In this document: positions 1-8,458 of the stretch, piece by piece
Layout of the letters: every line of letters starts with the position of its first letter
Position numbering within the stretch: the first letter of the stretch is position 1
DNA from: Actinomycetota bacterium
Lineage (GTDB): Bacteria; Actinomycetota; Actinomycetes; Actinomycetales; Actinomycetaceae
Reading direction: 5' to 3'
Assembly: GCA_019425105.1 (NCBI GenBank)
Contig: JAHYYD010000020.1
Location: forward strand, 4,282-17,274
Length of the DNA stretch: 12,993 nt
Program-made: the position numbers and the translations under genes
Notes under the pieces: model-generated
Seen by the model: the letters and a program-made list of their open reading frames with translations, nothing else
The model's database searches: none
What the model was told of the DNA's origin: nothing

Positions 1-801
1 CTGATTTGCTTGCTTGTCTGGGGTGTGTTGTTTGGTATTGTAACTGTCTCCTTAACTTGGATGGTTGAGGCGCTATATGAAGTGGATGGGTGTGGAGTTG
101 CATCAATATCTGCTGACTGGAGGGTTCCTGGTAAGCTCCATGTGCTCGCATCATTGCGGCTCCTATTCTGGGTTTTTGGAGTGCGCGTGATGAGAAACCG
201 TCAACCTGGTGATCGGCTGATCGAGAATGGTTTGTCTCCGCAGCGGGCTCTTGCTGAGCTCATCAAGGACAAATCAAACTGTAGTACTTTTAGTATTCCT
301 AGCTGGTTGCGGCGCTACCTGCGTATGGTAGTTACTCCTTGGACGTGGGGTTCTGTGATCGGGATGGTGCTGAGCGTTGAGATTGCAAGTGAAGTGTGTG
401 CTGTTGAAATGTCTAGATGGGTGTGGTGTCTCGTATTTGTTGTGTCGCTCCCGCTTGTGCTTTGTGTTGAAGATCTACTCATGATTAAACCGAAGATTAA
501 TGGAATTCTACTTATACTGCTTCCGTCAATCGCTATCAGTCTTTTGCTTTGTGTGCTTTATTTTGCTGAGTGGATCACGGTTTTAGAACATGGCACTCTA
601 TCTGGGTATATTGTACTGTCTTTTCTTCTGATGTTTTATGGTGGCCCCATGTCATTTATGTATTTGAGGAAAACGTATGCTGAGACTCGTAATGTGCTCG
701 TGAATGCAGTCGCGTTCATTAGTAATATTGACAGACAGTTTGCGTTGGAAGTGACGAATAGAGTCATCAAACTGAAAAACAGAGAAATGAAGCAGAGGTG
801 A
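1..801 (+). CDS. Multi-pass membrane protein of unknown function, 5' end probably outside the window
   Basis: I do not recognise this protein. The reading frame is open from base 1. The first possible start inside the window is TTG at 10, with no clear ribosome site before it, so the gene probably begins upstream. Counting from that TTG gives 263 residues. Hydrophobic stretches lie at about residues 1-18, 44-60, 107-131, 137-153, 166-188 and 198-216, consistent with five or six membrane segments. A charged, probably cytoplasmic stretch (about 61-105) lies between segments two and three, and a basic C-terminal tail (about 219-263) ends in a Lys/Arg-rich run. I see no catalytic motif. Base composition is unlike the neighbours: the row 481-540 has 21 G/C of 60, against 41 of 60 in row 1021-1080, and codons such as TTA and ATA occur. 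This suggests recent acquisition. It converges on the acyl-CoA synthetase pair. Confidence 0.7.
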   Translation: MICLLVWGVLFGIVTVSLTWMVEALYEVDGCGVASISADWRVPGKLHVLASLRLLFWVFGVRVMRNRQPGDRLIENGLSPQRALAELIKDKSNCSTFSIPSWLRRYLRMVVTPWTWGSVIGMVLSVEIASEVCAVEMSRWVWCLVFVVSLPLVLCVEDLLMIKPKINGILLILLPSIAISLLLCVLYFAEWITVLEHGTLSGYIVLSFLLMFYGGPMSFMYLRKTYAETRNVLVNAVAFISNIDRQFALEVTNRVIKLKNREMKQR

Positions 802-810
802 TAAAGCGTA

Positions 811-860
811 GAAACCGGCCCCGTCCTCGTACCTGGAATGGACGAGGTCGGGGCCGTTTC
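811..860. terminator. Bidirectional hairpin terminator between convergent genes
   Basis: A long inverted repeat sits between the stop of the membrane-protein gene (801) and the stop of the leftward acyl-CoA synthetase gene (893). The core stem pairs GGCCCCG (817-823) with CGGGGCC (849-855) and CCTCGT (825-830) with ACGAGG (842-847), with one T-T mismatch (824/848). An outer GAAAC (811-815) pairs with GTTTC (856-860), leaving C816 bulged. The loop is 831-841. The long U-tract of classic terminators is missing on both strands, as is common in high-GC actinobacteria. The position between two convergent stops supports use in both directions. Confidence 0.75.
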
Positions 861-892
861 GTCGGATCGGGATCCCCGAGCAGGTGGCCGGA

Positions 893-2809
893 TTATTCCT
901 GGTTCTTCGCTGCCTCGCCCGACGCGTAGAGCGCATCGACCTCGTCGGCGTAGTCCGCTAGGACGCGGCGGCGCTTGAGCTTGAGGGAGGGCGTCATGTA
1001 GCCGTTTTCTACGGTGAAGGCCGCATTGACGATGCGGTAGCGGCGGATCGACTCGGCGCGAGACACCGCCTTGTTGGCGCGGGCGATCGCTTTCTCCAGC
1101 GATTCGCGTACCTCGGGCAGGTTCGCGGCCTGCGCAGCATCGACGACGGGCAGGCCGTGGGTGGTCAGCCACTCGGGCAGCATCTCCGTGTCCAGGGCGA
1201 TGAGCGCACCGATGTAGGGGCGGTTGTCGCCCACCACGATGATGTTCGCGATGAGCGGGTGCGTCGAAAGGGACTCCTCGAGGATCTCGGGGGAGACGTT
1301 CTTGCCGCCCGCGGTAACGATGAGCTCCTTCTTGCGTCCCGTGATGCGCAGGTGACCGCGATCGTCGATGGAAGCGAGGTCGCCGGTCTTGAACCAGCCG
1401 TCGACGTAGGCCTCGGCAGTTGCCTCGGGCAGGTTGTGGTAGCCCTTCGACACGGAGATGCCGCGCACGAGCAGCTCGCCGTCGGGAGCAATCTTCATCC
1501 GGTTGCCAGGCCAGGGGAAGCCCACCGAATCCGGCGGGAAGTCCTGTGGGGTCTCCACGGAGATCGGTCCGGTCGTCTCGGAGAGGCCATATCCCTGCAG
1601 GAGCGTGATGCCCAGGCCGCGATAGAAGTTTGCCAGGTCAGGGGCCAGGGGCGCGCCACCCGAAATGATGGTGTGCAGATTCGGCCCGAGCACCGCACGG
1701 ACCTTCTTCAAGACGAGCGCGTCGGCGACGCGGCCACGCAGCTTGAGTGATGCCGACGGACCGGGGGAGGGCGTCGCGGAAGCATCGGGGATGGGCGTGG
1801 TGTCGGGGCCGGGACCCGCGACGGCGGACTCGGGCAGGGGAGAGTCCACGTAGGCGGTGGCCGCAGACAGGGCACGGGCCTGCTTGGCAGCCCAGGCAAA
1901 GATTCGTCCCTTCGCGCCGCCGCCGGCCTTCGCGGAGGCAGCGTTATAGACCTTCTCCATGACGCGCGGAACCACGAGGAGCATCGTCGGTTTGAATGTC
2001 GCTATGTCGTTCACGAGATTACGGGTGTCGGGGGAGAACGCGGTGACGCCTTGCCCCGCGAGCAGGCAGTACATGACGAAGCGCGCGAGCACGTGGGCGA
2101 CCGGCAGGAAGAGCAGGGAGCGCGACTTCGGATCGTTGATGAGCACCGGCAGGAAGTCGTAGGCCTGCAGCATCGGCGAAATGAAGTTGCCGTGCGTGAG
2201 GACAACGCCCTTGGGCATGCCCGTCGTGCCGGACGTATAAATGATCGTCGCCTCGTCGCTGAGCTTGACGGCGTCGGTGCGCTCGCGCACCTGCTCGACC
2301 GTGACACCCTGGGCGGCACCCGTCAGGACGCGCTCGGCGCCTCGGTCGAGGGAGAGGATATGGCGGACGCCCTCGGTGCGCACGGACTCGACGAGCTCGG
2401 CCTGCTGGGTGGTCGCCGTGATGACGATGCGCACGTCGGCGTCTTGGAGGATGTGCGCGATCTGGGAGGCGGAGTCCGTCTCGTAGATCGGGACCGTGAT
2501 GGCACCACAGGACAGTGCGGCCACGTCGATGAGTGCCCACTCGTAGGAGGTGGGCGCCAGGATCGCCAGGTGCTCGCCGGCCTCGAGGCCCATGCCGATG
2601 AGACCGCGTGCGATTGAGTCGGCTTCGCCCAGGAACGTCTCCATGGTGACCCGGCGCCACGCGCCGACGTTGGAACGCCGCTCAATCGCGACCTGGCCGG
2701 GGTGAGATGCCACGCGCTGGTGGAGCATCTTCGGCAGGTTCATGTCCTCGGTTGCCTCTCGCGTTGCGATCGACTCCCATGAGCCGTCTGCGAGCCTGCG
2801 TACCGTCAT
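893..2809 (-). CDS. Long-chain fatty-acid-CoA ligase (AMP-forming), FadD15-like, paralog A
   Basis: This is a 638-residue ANL-superfamily adenylating enzyme. It activates fatty acids with ATP to acyl-AMP and then transfers them to CoA, probably at the inner face of the membrane. Visible motifs are the P-loop YTSGTTGMPKG (191-201), QGYGLSETT (405-413), the hinge region TGD (475-477) with GRKKELIVTAGGKN (491-504), and a C-terminal TPSLKLKRR (607-615) carrying the likely catalytic lysine. Length fits long-chain synthetases (about 600-640). The ATG at 2809 follows an AAAGGA ribosome site at good spacing. The next gene upstream on this strand (2855-4720) is a close paralog 45 bp away, with no convincing terminator between them, so they are probably co-transcribed. 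Relative to that paralog, residues about 322-355 are a Pro/Ala/Ser-rich insert of some 30 residues. Substrate chain length cannot be read from the sequence. Confidence 0.93.
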   Translation of the reverse strand: MTVRRLADGSWESIATREATEDMNLPKMLHQRVASHPGQVAIERRSNVGAWRRVTMETFLGEADSIARGLIGMGLEAGEHLAILAPTSYEWALIDVAALSCGAITVPIYETDSASQIAHILQDADVRIVITATTQQAELVESVRTEGVRHILSLDRGAERVLTGAAQGVTVEQVRERTDAVKLSDEATIIYTSGTTGMPKGVVLTHGNFISPMLQAYDFLPVLINDPKSRSLLFLPVAHVLARFVMYCLLAGQGVTAFSPDTRNLVNDIATFKPTMLLVVPRVMEKVYNAASAKAGGGAKGRIFAWAAKQARALSAATAYVDSPLPESAVAGPGPDTTPIPDASATPSPGPSASLKLRGRVADALVLKKVRAVLGPNLHTIISGGAPLAPDLANFYRGLGITLLQGYGLSETTGPISVETPQDFPPDSVGFPWPGNRMKIAPDGELLVRGISVSKGYHNLPEATAEAYVDGWFKTGDLASIDDRGHLRITGRKKELIVTAGGKNVSPEILEESLSTHPLIANIIVVGDNRPYIGALIALDTEMLPEWLTTHGLPVVDAAQAANLPEVRESLEKAIARANKAVSRAESIRRYRIVNAAFTVENGYMTPSLKLKRRRVLADYADEVDALYASGEAAKNQE

Positions 2810-2854
2810 TGCGGTCCTTTCGTGGGGTGAGCGCGCTGCGCTGTGTTGGGGGGA

Positions 2855-4720
2855 TCAGTTCTTCTTGGAGCGGTGGAAGAAACCGCGCTTCTTCGTCGGC
2901 TCGGCGGAGACGGGGCCGCCGTAGAGCGCATCGACCTCGTGGGCGTAGTCGGCGAGCACCTTGCGTCGGCGTAGCTTCATCGAGGGAGTCACGTAGCCGT
3001 TCGCGATTGTAAAGGTGGCGTCGATGATGCGGAACTTACGGATCGACTCGGCGCGGGACACGGCCTTGTTGGCACGTTCGACGGCCTTCTCGAGGGACTC
3101 GCGCACGGCGGGCAGCTCGGCGGCCTCGGTGGGCGAGCACTGCGGCAGGCCGTGCTTGGCAAGCCAGTCGGGCAGCATGTCGGCGTCGAGCGTGAATAGG
3201 GCTCCGACGTAGGGGCGCTGATCGCCCACCACGATGACGTTGGCGACGAGGGGATGCGTGGCGAGGGAGTCCTCAAGGACCTCGGGGGAGACGTTCTTTC
3301 CGCCCGCGGTGACGATGAGTTCCTTCTTGCGGCCGGTGATGGTCAGCTGACCCTTGCGGTCGATGGAACCCAGGTCGCCGGTGTGGAACCACTTGCCGTC
3401 GGGCATGACCTCGGCGGTCTGCTCAGGTAGGTGGTAGTAGCCGGGCATGACGGACTGGCCGCGCACGAGGATCTCACCGTCCTTGGCGATCTTGATGAAG
3501 TTGCCGGGCAAGGGCAGGCCGACGCCACCCACGGGGTTCTTGCCGATATGCTGGACGGCAATCGGGCCTGTCGTTTCGGATAGGCCGTAGCCCTGGATGA
3601 GCGTGAGGCCCATGCCCGCGTAGAAGTGGGCGAGATCGGTGGCCAGGGGCGCGCCGCCGGAGACGATGTAGCGCAGGTTGGGGCCGAGGATCGCCCGGAT
3701 CTTCTTCAAGACGAGTGCGTCGGCGATGCCGTGGCGCATCTTCTTCAGCATGCCCGGCCCGAAGGTTTTCTCGGAGGCGATCGAGTAGGCGCGTGCCTGC
3801 TTGGCGCTCCACGCGAACATGCGGCCCTTAATGCCGCCGCCTGCTTTTGAGGACGCGGCGTTGTAGACCTTCTCGAGGACGCGAGGAACGACGAGGAGGA
3901 CGGAGGGCTTGAAGGTCTGGATGTCCGGCAGCAGGTTCTTGATGTTGGGCGAGAAGCCGAGCACGCCCTGGCCGGAGAGGATCACGTGCATGACGAGGCG
4001 GGCGAGCACGTGCGCGACGGGGAGGAAGAGGAGCAGGCGTGTCTCGGGTGAGTCGATGACCTCGCCGAGGACCTGGCGCGCCCCCTGAGCGGTTGCGATG
4101 AAGTTCGCGTGCGTGAGGGCCACGCCCTTGGGGTTACCCGTCGTGCCCGAGGTGTAGATGATGGTCGCGATGTCCGAGGATGAGATGGTTGCGCGGCGCT
4201 GCTCAACGTTCTCAATGGTGATGCCGGTGGCGGCGCGGGCGATCATGCGCTGTGCACCGCGATCGAAGGAATCGATGGCGACGGTATGCCCGGGGGCAAC
4301 AGAGCCCACGAGCTCGGCCTGCTGTGTCGTAGCGGTGAAAACACGGGTCACGTGCGCGTCGGTGAGGATGTGCTCGATCTGGGCGGCGGAATCGGACTCG
4401 TAAATCGGGACGGTGATCGCGCCGATCGAGAGCAGTGCCAGATCCAGGAGGAGCCACTCGTACGAGGTCGGGGCCAGGATCGCCACAGCGTCTCCAGCCT
4501 GCACGCCGAGGCCGATGAGGCCACAGGCGGTGTACTCGACCTGACGCTGGAGCTCACCGGCGGTCAGAGAGCGGGTGGATCCGACGGAGGAGCGCTGCTC
4601 GACGCACACTTGGTGCGGGTGGGTGAGGGCTCGCTTCGTCAGCATGTCGGGCACGATGTCGTGGTCGCCGACCTTGTACGTCGGCTTGATCGTGTACGAG
4701 CCATCGCGCATGCGCTTCAT
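2855..4720 (-). CDS. Long-chain fatty-acid-CoA ligase (AMP-forming), FadD15-like, paralog B
   Basis: This 621-residue acyl-CoA synthetase makes acyl-CoA from free fatty acid, ATP and CoA for lipid synthesis or breakdown. Motifs in order are YTSGTTGNPKG (189-199), FLPVAHVLAR (232-241), QGYGLSETT (376-384), HTGDL (446-450), GRKKELIVTAGGKN (463-476) and TPSMKLRRR (578-586) with the probable catalytic lysine. The start at 4720 is backed by GGGAGG five bases before the ATG. It aligns with the downstream paralog almost end to end, so the pair looks like a tandem duplication. It lacks that protein's proline-rich insert but has its own short basic tail (KKRGFFHRSKKN, 610-621), which could help membrane association; that is a guess. 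The gene is first in the leftward pair and lies just beyond the glnA terminator, so it probably has its own promoter in 4721-4786. Confidence 0.93.
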   Translation of the reverse strand: MKRMRDGSYTIKPTYKVGDHDIVPDMLTKRALTHPHQVCVEQRSSVGSTRSLTAGELQRQVEYTACGLIGLGVQAGDAVAILAPTSYEWLLLDLALLSIGAITVPIYESDSAAQIEHILTDAHVTRVFTATTQQAELVGSVAPGHTVAIDSFDRGAQRMIARAATGITIENVEQRRATISSSDIATIIYTSGTTGNPKGVALTHANFIATAQGARQVLGEVIDSPETRLLLFLPVAHVLARLVMHVILSGQGVLGFSPNIKNLLPDIQTFKPSVLLVVPRVLEKVYNAASSKAGGGIKGRMFAWSAKQARAYSIASEKTFGPGMLKKMRHGIADALVLKKIRAILGPNLRYIVSGGAPLATDLAHFYAGMGLTLIQGYGLSETTGPIAVQHIGKNPVGGVGLPLPGNFIKIAKDGEILVRGQSVMPGYYHLPEQTAEVMPDGKWFHTGDLGSIDRKGQLTITGRKKELIVTAGGKNVSPEVLEDSLATHPLVANVIVVGDQRPYVGALFTLDADMLPDWLAKHGLPQCSPTEAAELPAVRESLEKAVERANKAVSRAESIRKFRIIDATFTIANGYVTPSMKLRRRKVLADYAHEVDALYGGPVSAEPTKKRGFFHRSKKN

Positions 4721-4752
4721 CGTGTCCTCCCGGGTATCGGTTCAAAGACTGA

Positions 4753-4768
4753 ACAATAGGTCCATTGT
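4753..4768. promoter_or_regulatory. Short palindrome in the acyl-CoA synthetase promoter region (possible operator)
   Basis: ACAAT (4753-4757) and ATTGT (4764-4768) form an inverted repeat around a 6-base centre. It lies about 33 bp upstream of the start of the first acyl-CoA synthetase gene, in the only spacer that can hold its promoter. A dyad of this size and place would suit a small dimeric repressor, but the arms are only 5 bp and AT-rich, so chance is possible. No confident -35/-10 pair could be assigned around it. Confidence 0.25.
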
Positions 4769-4786
4769 GAGTCTACTGGGTATGGC

Positions 4787-4820
4787 GCGGCCCCCGCCCC
4801 ATAATTGGGGCGGGGGCCGC
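4787..4820 (-). terminator. glnA terminator hairpin
   Basis: GCGGCCCCCGCCCC (4787-4800) and GGGGCGGGGGCCGC (4807-4820) make a perfect 14-bp stem with the six-base loop ATAATT. It starts 15 bp beyond the glnA stop codon on the leftward strand. No U-tract follows, which is usual in high-GC actinobacteria. Its position between glnA and the acyl-CoA synthetase pair indicates separate transcription units. Confidence 0.85.
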
Positions 4821-4835
4821 TGAGTGACGATTAGA

Positions 4836-6260
4836 TCACAGATCGTAGTACATCTGGTACTCGTACGGATGCGGGTAGGCGCGCATCGGGGCGACCTCGT
4901 TGGTCTCCTTGTAGTCGAGCCAGGTGTCGATGAGGTCCTGCGTGAAGACGTCGCCCTCGGTGAGGAACTCGTGGTCCTCGCGCAGTGCGTCGAGGGCGGC
5001 CTCGAGGGAGCTCGGCAGCTTCGCGATGTCCTGGTACTCGGCCGGGGGTAGCTCGTACAGGTCCTTGTCGATGGGAGCTGCCGGCTCGATGCGGCGCTTG
5101 ATGCCGTCGATGCCAGCCATGAGGCACGCGGAGAACGCCAGGTAGGGGTTTGCGCTCGGGTCCGGCACGCGGTACTCCACGCGCTTGGCCTTGGGTGACG
5201 TGCCCGTGACGGGGATGCGGATGCACGCGGAGCGGTTGCGCGCCGAGTATACGAGGTTGATCGGAGCCTCAAAACCGGGAACCAGGCGGCGGAAAGAGTT
5301 CACCGACGGGTTCGTGAAGGCGAGGAGCGCGGGAGCGTGCTCCAGCAGGCCACCGATGAACCAACGGGCAGTGTCGGACAGGGATCCGTAGCCGCGCTCG
5401 TCGTAGAAGAGGGGCTCGCCGTTCTTCCACAGAGACATGTGCGTGTGCATACCCGAGCCGTTGTCGCCGAACAGGGGCTTGGGCATGAAGGTCGCGGAAT
5501 GGCCGAACTCGAGGGCCGCGTTCTTGATGACGTACTTGAACTTCATCATGTCGTCGGCCGCGGTCTGCAGCGTCGCGAAGCGGTAGTTGATCTCCTGCTG
5601 GCCGCCCGAGCCGACCTCGTGGTGGGCGCGCTCGATCGTCAGGCCGACCTCTTCGAGGAGGCGGCTCATCTCGTCGCGCACATCCGCGTACTTGTCGGCG
5701 GGGGAGACAGGGAAGTAACCGCCCTTGACGGCCACCTTATAGCCCATGTTGCCGCCCTCTTCGACGCGACCGGTGTTCCAGTACGCCTCGGGGGAGTCGA
5801 CGGAGAAGAACGTGTTGTGCGGGGTGACCTGGTAGCGCACGTCGTCGAAGAGGTAGAACTCCGCCTCGGCGCCGATGAAGCACTCGTCTGCGATACCGGT
5901 CGAACGCAGGTAGGCCTCGGCCTTTGCGGCCACCTGGCGCGGGTCGCGCGAGAAAGGCTCATCCGTGAAGGGGTCGACGATCGAGAAGTTAACGACCAGG
6001 GTCTTTCGATCACGGAACGGGTCAACGAACGCGGAAGAGATGTCCGGGATGAGCTTCATGTCGGACTCGTGGATGGCGGTGAATCCGCGCACAGAGGAGC
6101 CGTCGAACATGAGGCCGTCCGACAGTGCGGCGTCCAAGAATTCGCTCACGGGGATTGTGAAGTGCTGCTGAACCCCGGGGACGTCGCAGAAGCGCACGTC
6201 GACGAGTTCAATGTTCTGCTCGGAGATAAAGTCTGCGACCTCTTGGGTGGAGGTGAACAT
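4836..6260 (-). CDS. glnA: Glutamine synthetase, type I (adenylylation-regulated form)
   Basis: This cytosolic dodecameric enzyme joins ammonia to glutamate using ATP and is the main entry of nitrogen into glutamine. The 474-residue length is typical of the GSI-beta class. Visible signatures are MFDGSS (51-56), the metal-binding AEAEFYLF (131-138), [13 protein letters not shown] (215-227), [10 protein letters not shown] (267-276), the active-site flap region NRSACIRIP (342-350), and [14 protein letters not shown] (362-375). The segment [12 protein letters not shown] (397-408) contains Tyr402, matching the tyrosine (Tyr397 in E. coli) that GlnE adenylylates, so activity is probably switched off covalently in nitrogen excess. 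The start is supported by AGAAGGA five bases before the ATG. The gene is monocistronic: a strong hairpin follows it, and the divergent uvrC cluster lies upstream. No glnE, amtB or glnK is in the window. Confidence 0.98.
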   Translation of the reverse strand: MFTSTQEVADFISEQNIELVDVRFCDVPGVQQHFTIPVSEFLDAALSDGLMFDGSSVRGFTAIHESDMKLIPDISSAFVDPFRDRKTLVVNFSIVDPFTDEPFSRDPRQVAAKAEAYLRSTGIADECFIGAEAEFYLFDDVRYQVTPHNTFFSVDSPEAYWNTGRVEEGGNMGYKVAVKGGYFPVSPADKYADVRDEMSRLLEEVGLTIERAHHEVGSGGQQEINYRFATLQTAADDMMKFKYVIKNAALEFGHSATFMPKPLFGDNGSGMHTHMSLWKNGEPLFYDERGYGSLSDTARWFIGGLLEHAPALLAFTNPSVNSFRRLVPGFEAPINLVYSARNRSACIRIPVTGTSPKAKRVEYRVPDPSANPYLAFSACLMAGIDGIKRRIEPAAPIDKDLYELPPAEYQDIAKLPSSLEAALDALREDHEFLTEGDVFTQDLIDTWLDYKETNEVAPMRAYPHPYEYQMYYDL

Positions 6261-6282
6261 GAACGTCCTTCTTTGTGGGAGA

Positions 6283-6311
6283 GCTGTACTCGTTGGTCAA
6301 GAATGGGTCAA
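6283..6311 (-). promoter_or_regulatory. Putative glnA promoter with repeated TTGACC (possible GlnR-type site)
   Basis: Read on the leftward strand, TTGACC (6311-6306) is followed after 17 bases by TACAGC (6288-6283), a fair -35 with a weak -10. A second TTGACC (6300-6295) repeats the first exactly 11 bp on, one helical turn away, giving AC-n9-AC. That spacing is described for the actinobacterial nitrogen regulator GlnR. The link is inference: only one such pair is clear, and it overlaps the proposed -35/spacer, which would favour repression or a different true promoter. Confidence 0.35.
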
Positions 6312-6434
6312 TTCGTAACCAAGACCAGTATATGCCTACAGGTGGCAGCTGCGCGTATTGGTTTCAATATTCAAAGGTTTCATGACATAGAGCACGCCCA
6401 AGGTGGGTGCCGGGCACTCCCAGCCCCGGCCTCG

Positions 6435-6440
6435 TACTCT
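6435..6440 (+). promoter_or_regulatory. Possible -10 element for a leaderless uvrC transcript
   Basis: TACTCT fits the TAnnnT pattern of actinobacterial -10 elements. It ends six bases before the GTG at 6447, placing a predicted transcription start on the start codon itself. There is no usable Shine-Dalgarno: the only purine run (GGGAG, 6441-6445) ends one base from the GTG, too close to work. Leaderless mRNAs are common in actinobacteria. No clear -35 is seen. Confidence 0.35.
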
Positions 6441-6446
6441 GGGAGC

Positions 6447-8441
6447 GTGGCTGATCCTTCGACGTACCGACCCCGCACGGGAGATATCCCGACCTCGCCG
6501 GGCGTCTACCGATTCTCCGACCCTCAGGGCCGCGTCATCTACGTCGGTAAGGCCAAAAACCTGCGCAATCGCCTGACGAACTACTTCCAGGATCTGGCGA
6601 ACCTGCATCCGCGCACCCAGCAGATGGTGACGACCGCGAGCGCCGTCCAGTGGACCGTTGTGCGTTCCGAGGTGGAGGCGCTCACGCTGGAGTTCACGTG
6701 GATTAAGGAGTTCAATCCGCGCTTCAACGTCATGTTTAAGGACGATAAGTCCTACCCGTACCTGGCGGTGTCGATGGGGGAGCGCTTCCCCCGTGTGCAG
6801 GTCACGCGTGAGCGCAAGCGTGCGGTGTCGCGTTACTTCGGGCCGTACACGCAGGTGTGGGCGATTCGTGAGACGATCGATCAGCTGCTGCGCGTGTTTC
6901 CGATGCGCTCGTGCTCCGCGGGCGTGTTCCAGCGGGCGAAGGCTCAGGGGCGTCCATGCCTGCTCGGCTACATCGATAAGTGTTCGGCGCCGTGTGTCGG
7001 TCGGATCTCGATGGAGGAGCATCGCGAGCTCGCCGAGGGGTTGTGCCAGTTCATGGAGGGGCGCACGGGTCCCGTCATCCGTGACCTGGAGGAGCAGATG
7101 CGCCAGGCGTCGGCGGAGCTGAACTTCGAGCGTGCGGCGAAGCTGCGCGACGATGTGTTGGCGTTGCGCACGGTGCTGGAGCGCAACGCGGTCGTGCTGG
7201 ATGACGGCTCGGACGCCGACGTGTTCTCGCTCGTCAGCGATGACCTGGACGCGGCGGTACACGTCTTCCACGTGCGTGGCGGGCGTATCCGGGGCACGCG
7301 CGGATGGGTGATCGAGCGCGTCGACGGGGCGGATGACGCCGCCCTCATGTCCCGCCTCCTGGAGCAGGTGTATTCCTCGGCGTCGCCGGACGAGGCCGGG
7401 GCCGGGAAGCCGGACAAGGTGGCGGCCGTGAGCGTGGACGACGTCGCGCATACGCCCACATCGGCGATCCCGCGCGAGGTACTCGTTTCTGTCGAGCCCG
7501 AGGAGAAGGAGACGATTGCGCGCTGGCTGCGGGAGGTGCGCGGCGCGTCCGTGTCCATTCACGTTCCCAAGCGTGGCCCGAAGGCTCAGCTCATGGAGAC
7601 GGTGACCGAGAATGCCCGCCAGGCCCTTGCCCTGCATCGGACGAAGCGGGCGGGTGACATCACGGCACGTTCGAAGGCGCTCGAGCAGCTCGCCGAGAAC
7701 CTGGACCTGCCCGCAGCGCCCCTGCGTATCGAGTGCTACGACGTGTCGCACACGGGCGGTGAGAACCAGGTCGCGTCGATGGTGGTTTTCGAGGACGGCA
7801 TGCCTCGCAAAGACGCCTACCGCACCTACAACATCCGCGGCGAGGATGGCAGTGGTACGCCAGATGATACGAGCGCGATGAACGAGGTCCTCACCCGGCG
7901 CTTTTCACGCTTGCTGGCCGAGGAGGCTGGCGTCGAAGGGGAGGACGAGGATGGTGTCGCCTACGCCTCCGGTCCGATCGACGCGACGACGGGGCGCCCG
8001 AAGCGTTTCTCCTACCGCCCCGATCTGGTCGTCGTGGATGGTGGCCTCCCGCAGGTGAATGCCGCGCGAGCTGCCCTGGACGCTGTGGGTGCGGATGTGC
8101 CCGTCGTCGGGTTGGCAAAGCGCCTGGAGGAGGTATGGATCCCAGGTGACGAGTTTCCTCTCATCCTGCCGCGCACGTCGGAGGCTCTCTACCTTCTGCA
8201 GTACCTGCGCGACGAGTCCCACCGCTTCGCGATCACGAAGCACCGCAAGCGCCGTTCGAAGGCCCAGCGTCGCTCGGTCCTCGATTCCGTCCCAGGGCTT
8301 GGACCTGCCCGTCAGGCCGCGCTCCTGAAACATTTCGGCTCCGTTAAGCGGATCCGCGAGGCATCCGTGGAGGACATTGCCGAGGTCAAGGGCGTGGGAC
8401 TCGGTCTCGCGCGCACGATTCGCGATAGGCTTGCGACATAG
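6447..8441 (+). CDS. uvrC: UvrABC excinuclease subunit C
   Basis: UvrC makes both incisions around a DNA lesion after UvrB has marked it. The 664-residue product has an N-terminal GIY-YIG nuclease domain (about 15-96, with [15 protein letters not shown] and Glu77) for the 3' cut. A cysteine cluster follows (156-183, CSAGVF to CSAPCVG). Next come a UVR motif that contacts UvrB (about 208-243), an RNase H-like nuclease domain for the 5' cut (YDVSHTGG at 431-438, VVVDGG at 528-533, and DESHRFA at 589-595 giving a D-D-H set), and a double helix-hairpin-helix end (about 610-660). The frame is open far upstream because it shadows glnA, but homology begins at the GTG, where VADPSTYRP matches the usual actinobacterial start. 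Residues about 314-342 and the acidic 493-518 are family-variable linkers. The gene heads the rightward cluster, 17 bp before purT. Confidence 0.97.
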   Translation: MADPSTYRPRTGDIPTSPGVYRFSDPQGRVIYVGKAKNLRNRLTNYFQDLANLHPRTQQMVTTASAVQWTVVRSEVEALTLEFTWIKEFNPRFNVMFKDDKSYPYLAVSMGERFPRVQVTRERKRAVSRYFGPYTQVWAIRETIDQLLRVFPMRSCSAGVFQRAKAQGRPCLLGYIDKCSAPCVGRISMEEHRELAEGLCQFMEGRTGPVIRDLEEQMRQASAELNFERAAKLRDDVLALRTVLERNAVVLDDGSDADVFSLVSDDLDAAVHVFHVRGGRIRGTRGWVIERVDGADDAALMSRLLEQVYSSASPDEAGAGKPDKVAAVSVDDVAHTPTSAIPREVLVSVEPEEKETIARWLREVRGASVSIHVPKRGPKAQLMETVTENARQALALHRTKRAGDITARSKALEQLAENLDLPAAPLRIECYDVSHTGGENQVASMVVFEDGMPRKDAYRTYNIRGEDGSGTPDDTSAMNEVLTRRFSRLLAEEAGVEGEDEDGVAYASGPIDATTGRPKRFSYRPDLVVVDGGLPQVNAARAALDAVGADVPVVGLAKRLEEVWIPGDEFPLILPRTSEALYLLQYLRDESHRFAITKHRKRRSKAQRRSVLDSVPGLGPARQAALLKHFGSVKRIREASVEDIAEVKGVGLGLARTIRDRLAT

Positions 8442-8458
8442 TCGAGGGAGGACACACC

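Noticed and set aside
67..97. Possible M48-type metalloprotease third zinc-ligand motif (YEVDGCGV) in the left-edge membrane protein
   Set aside because: The spacing of the acidic residues does not match the ExxxD pattern, and the HExxH site is not in the window, so there is no support.
2051..2617. 188-codon open frame on the + strand opposite the first acyl-CoA synthetase gene
   Set aside because: It is a shadow frame; the opposite strand carries all ANL-family motifs in order.
2830..2842. AGCGC/GCGCT hairpin between the two acyl-CoA synthetase genes
   Set aside because: The stem is 5 bp with a 3-base loop and no T-run, common by chance in this composition, so I do not call a terminator there.
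5337..6446. Open frame of 370 codons antisense to glnA, running in frame into uvrC on the + strand
   Set aside because: It is a shadow of glnA in high-GC DNA. The residues have no family character, and UvrC homology begins only at the GTG at 6447.
6336..7751. 471-codon open frame on the - strand opposite uvrC
   Set aside because: It is rich in Arg, His and Leu as expected for a GC-driven antisense frame, lacks a recognisable domain, and uvrC on the other strand is unambiguous.
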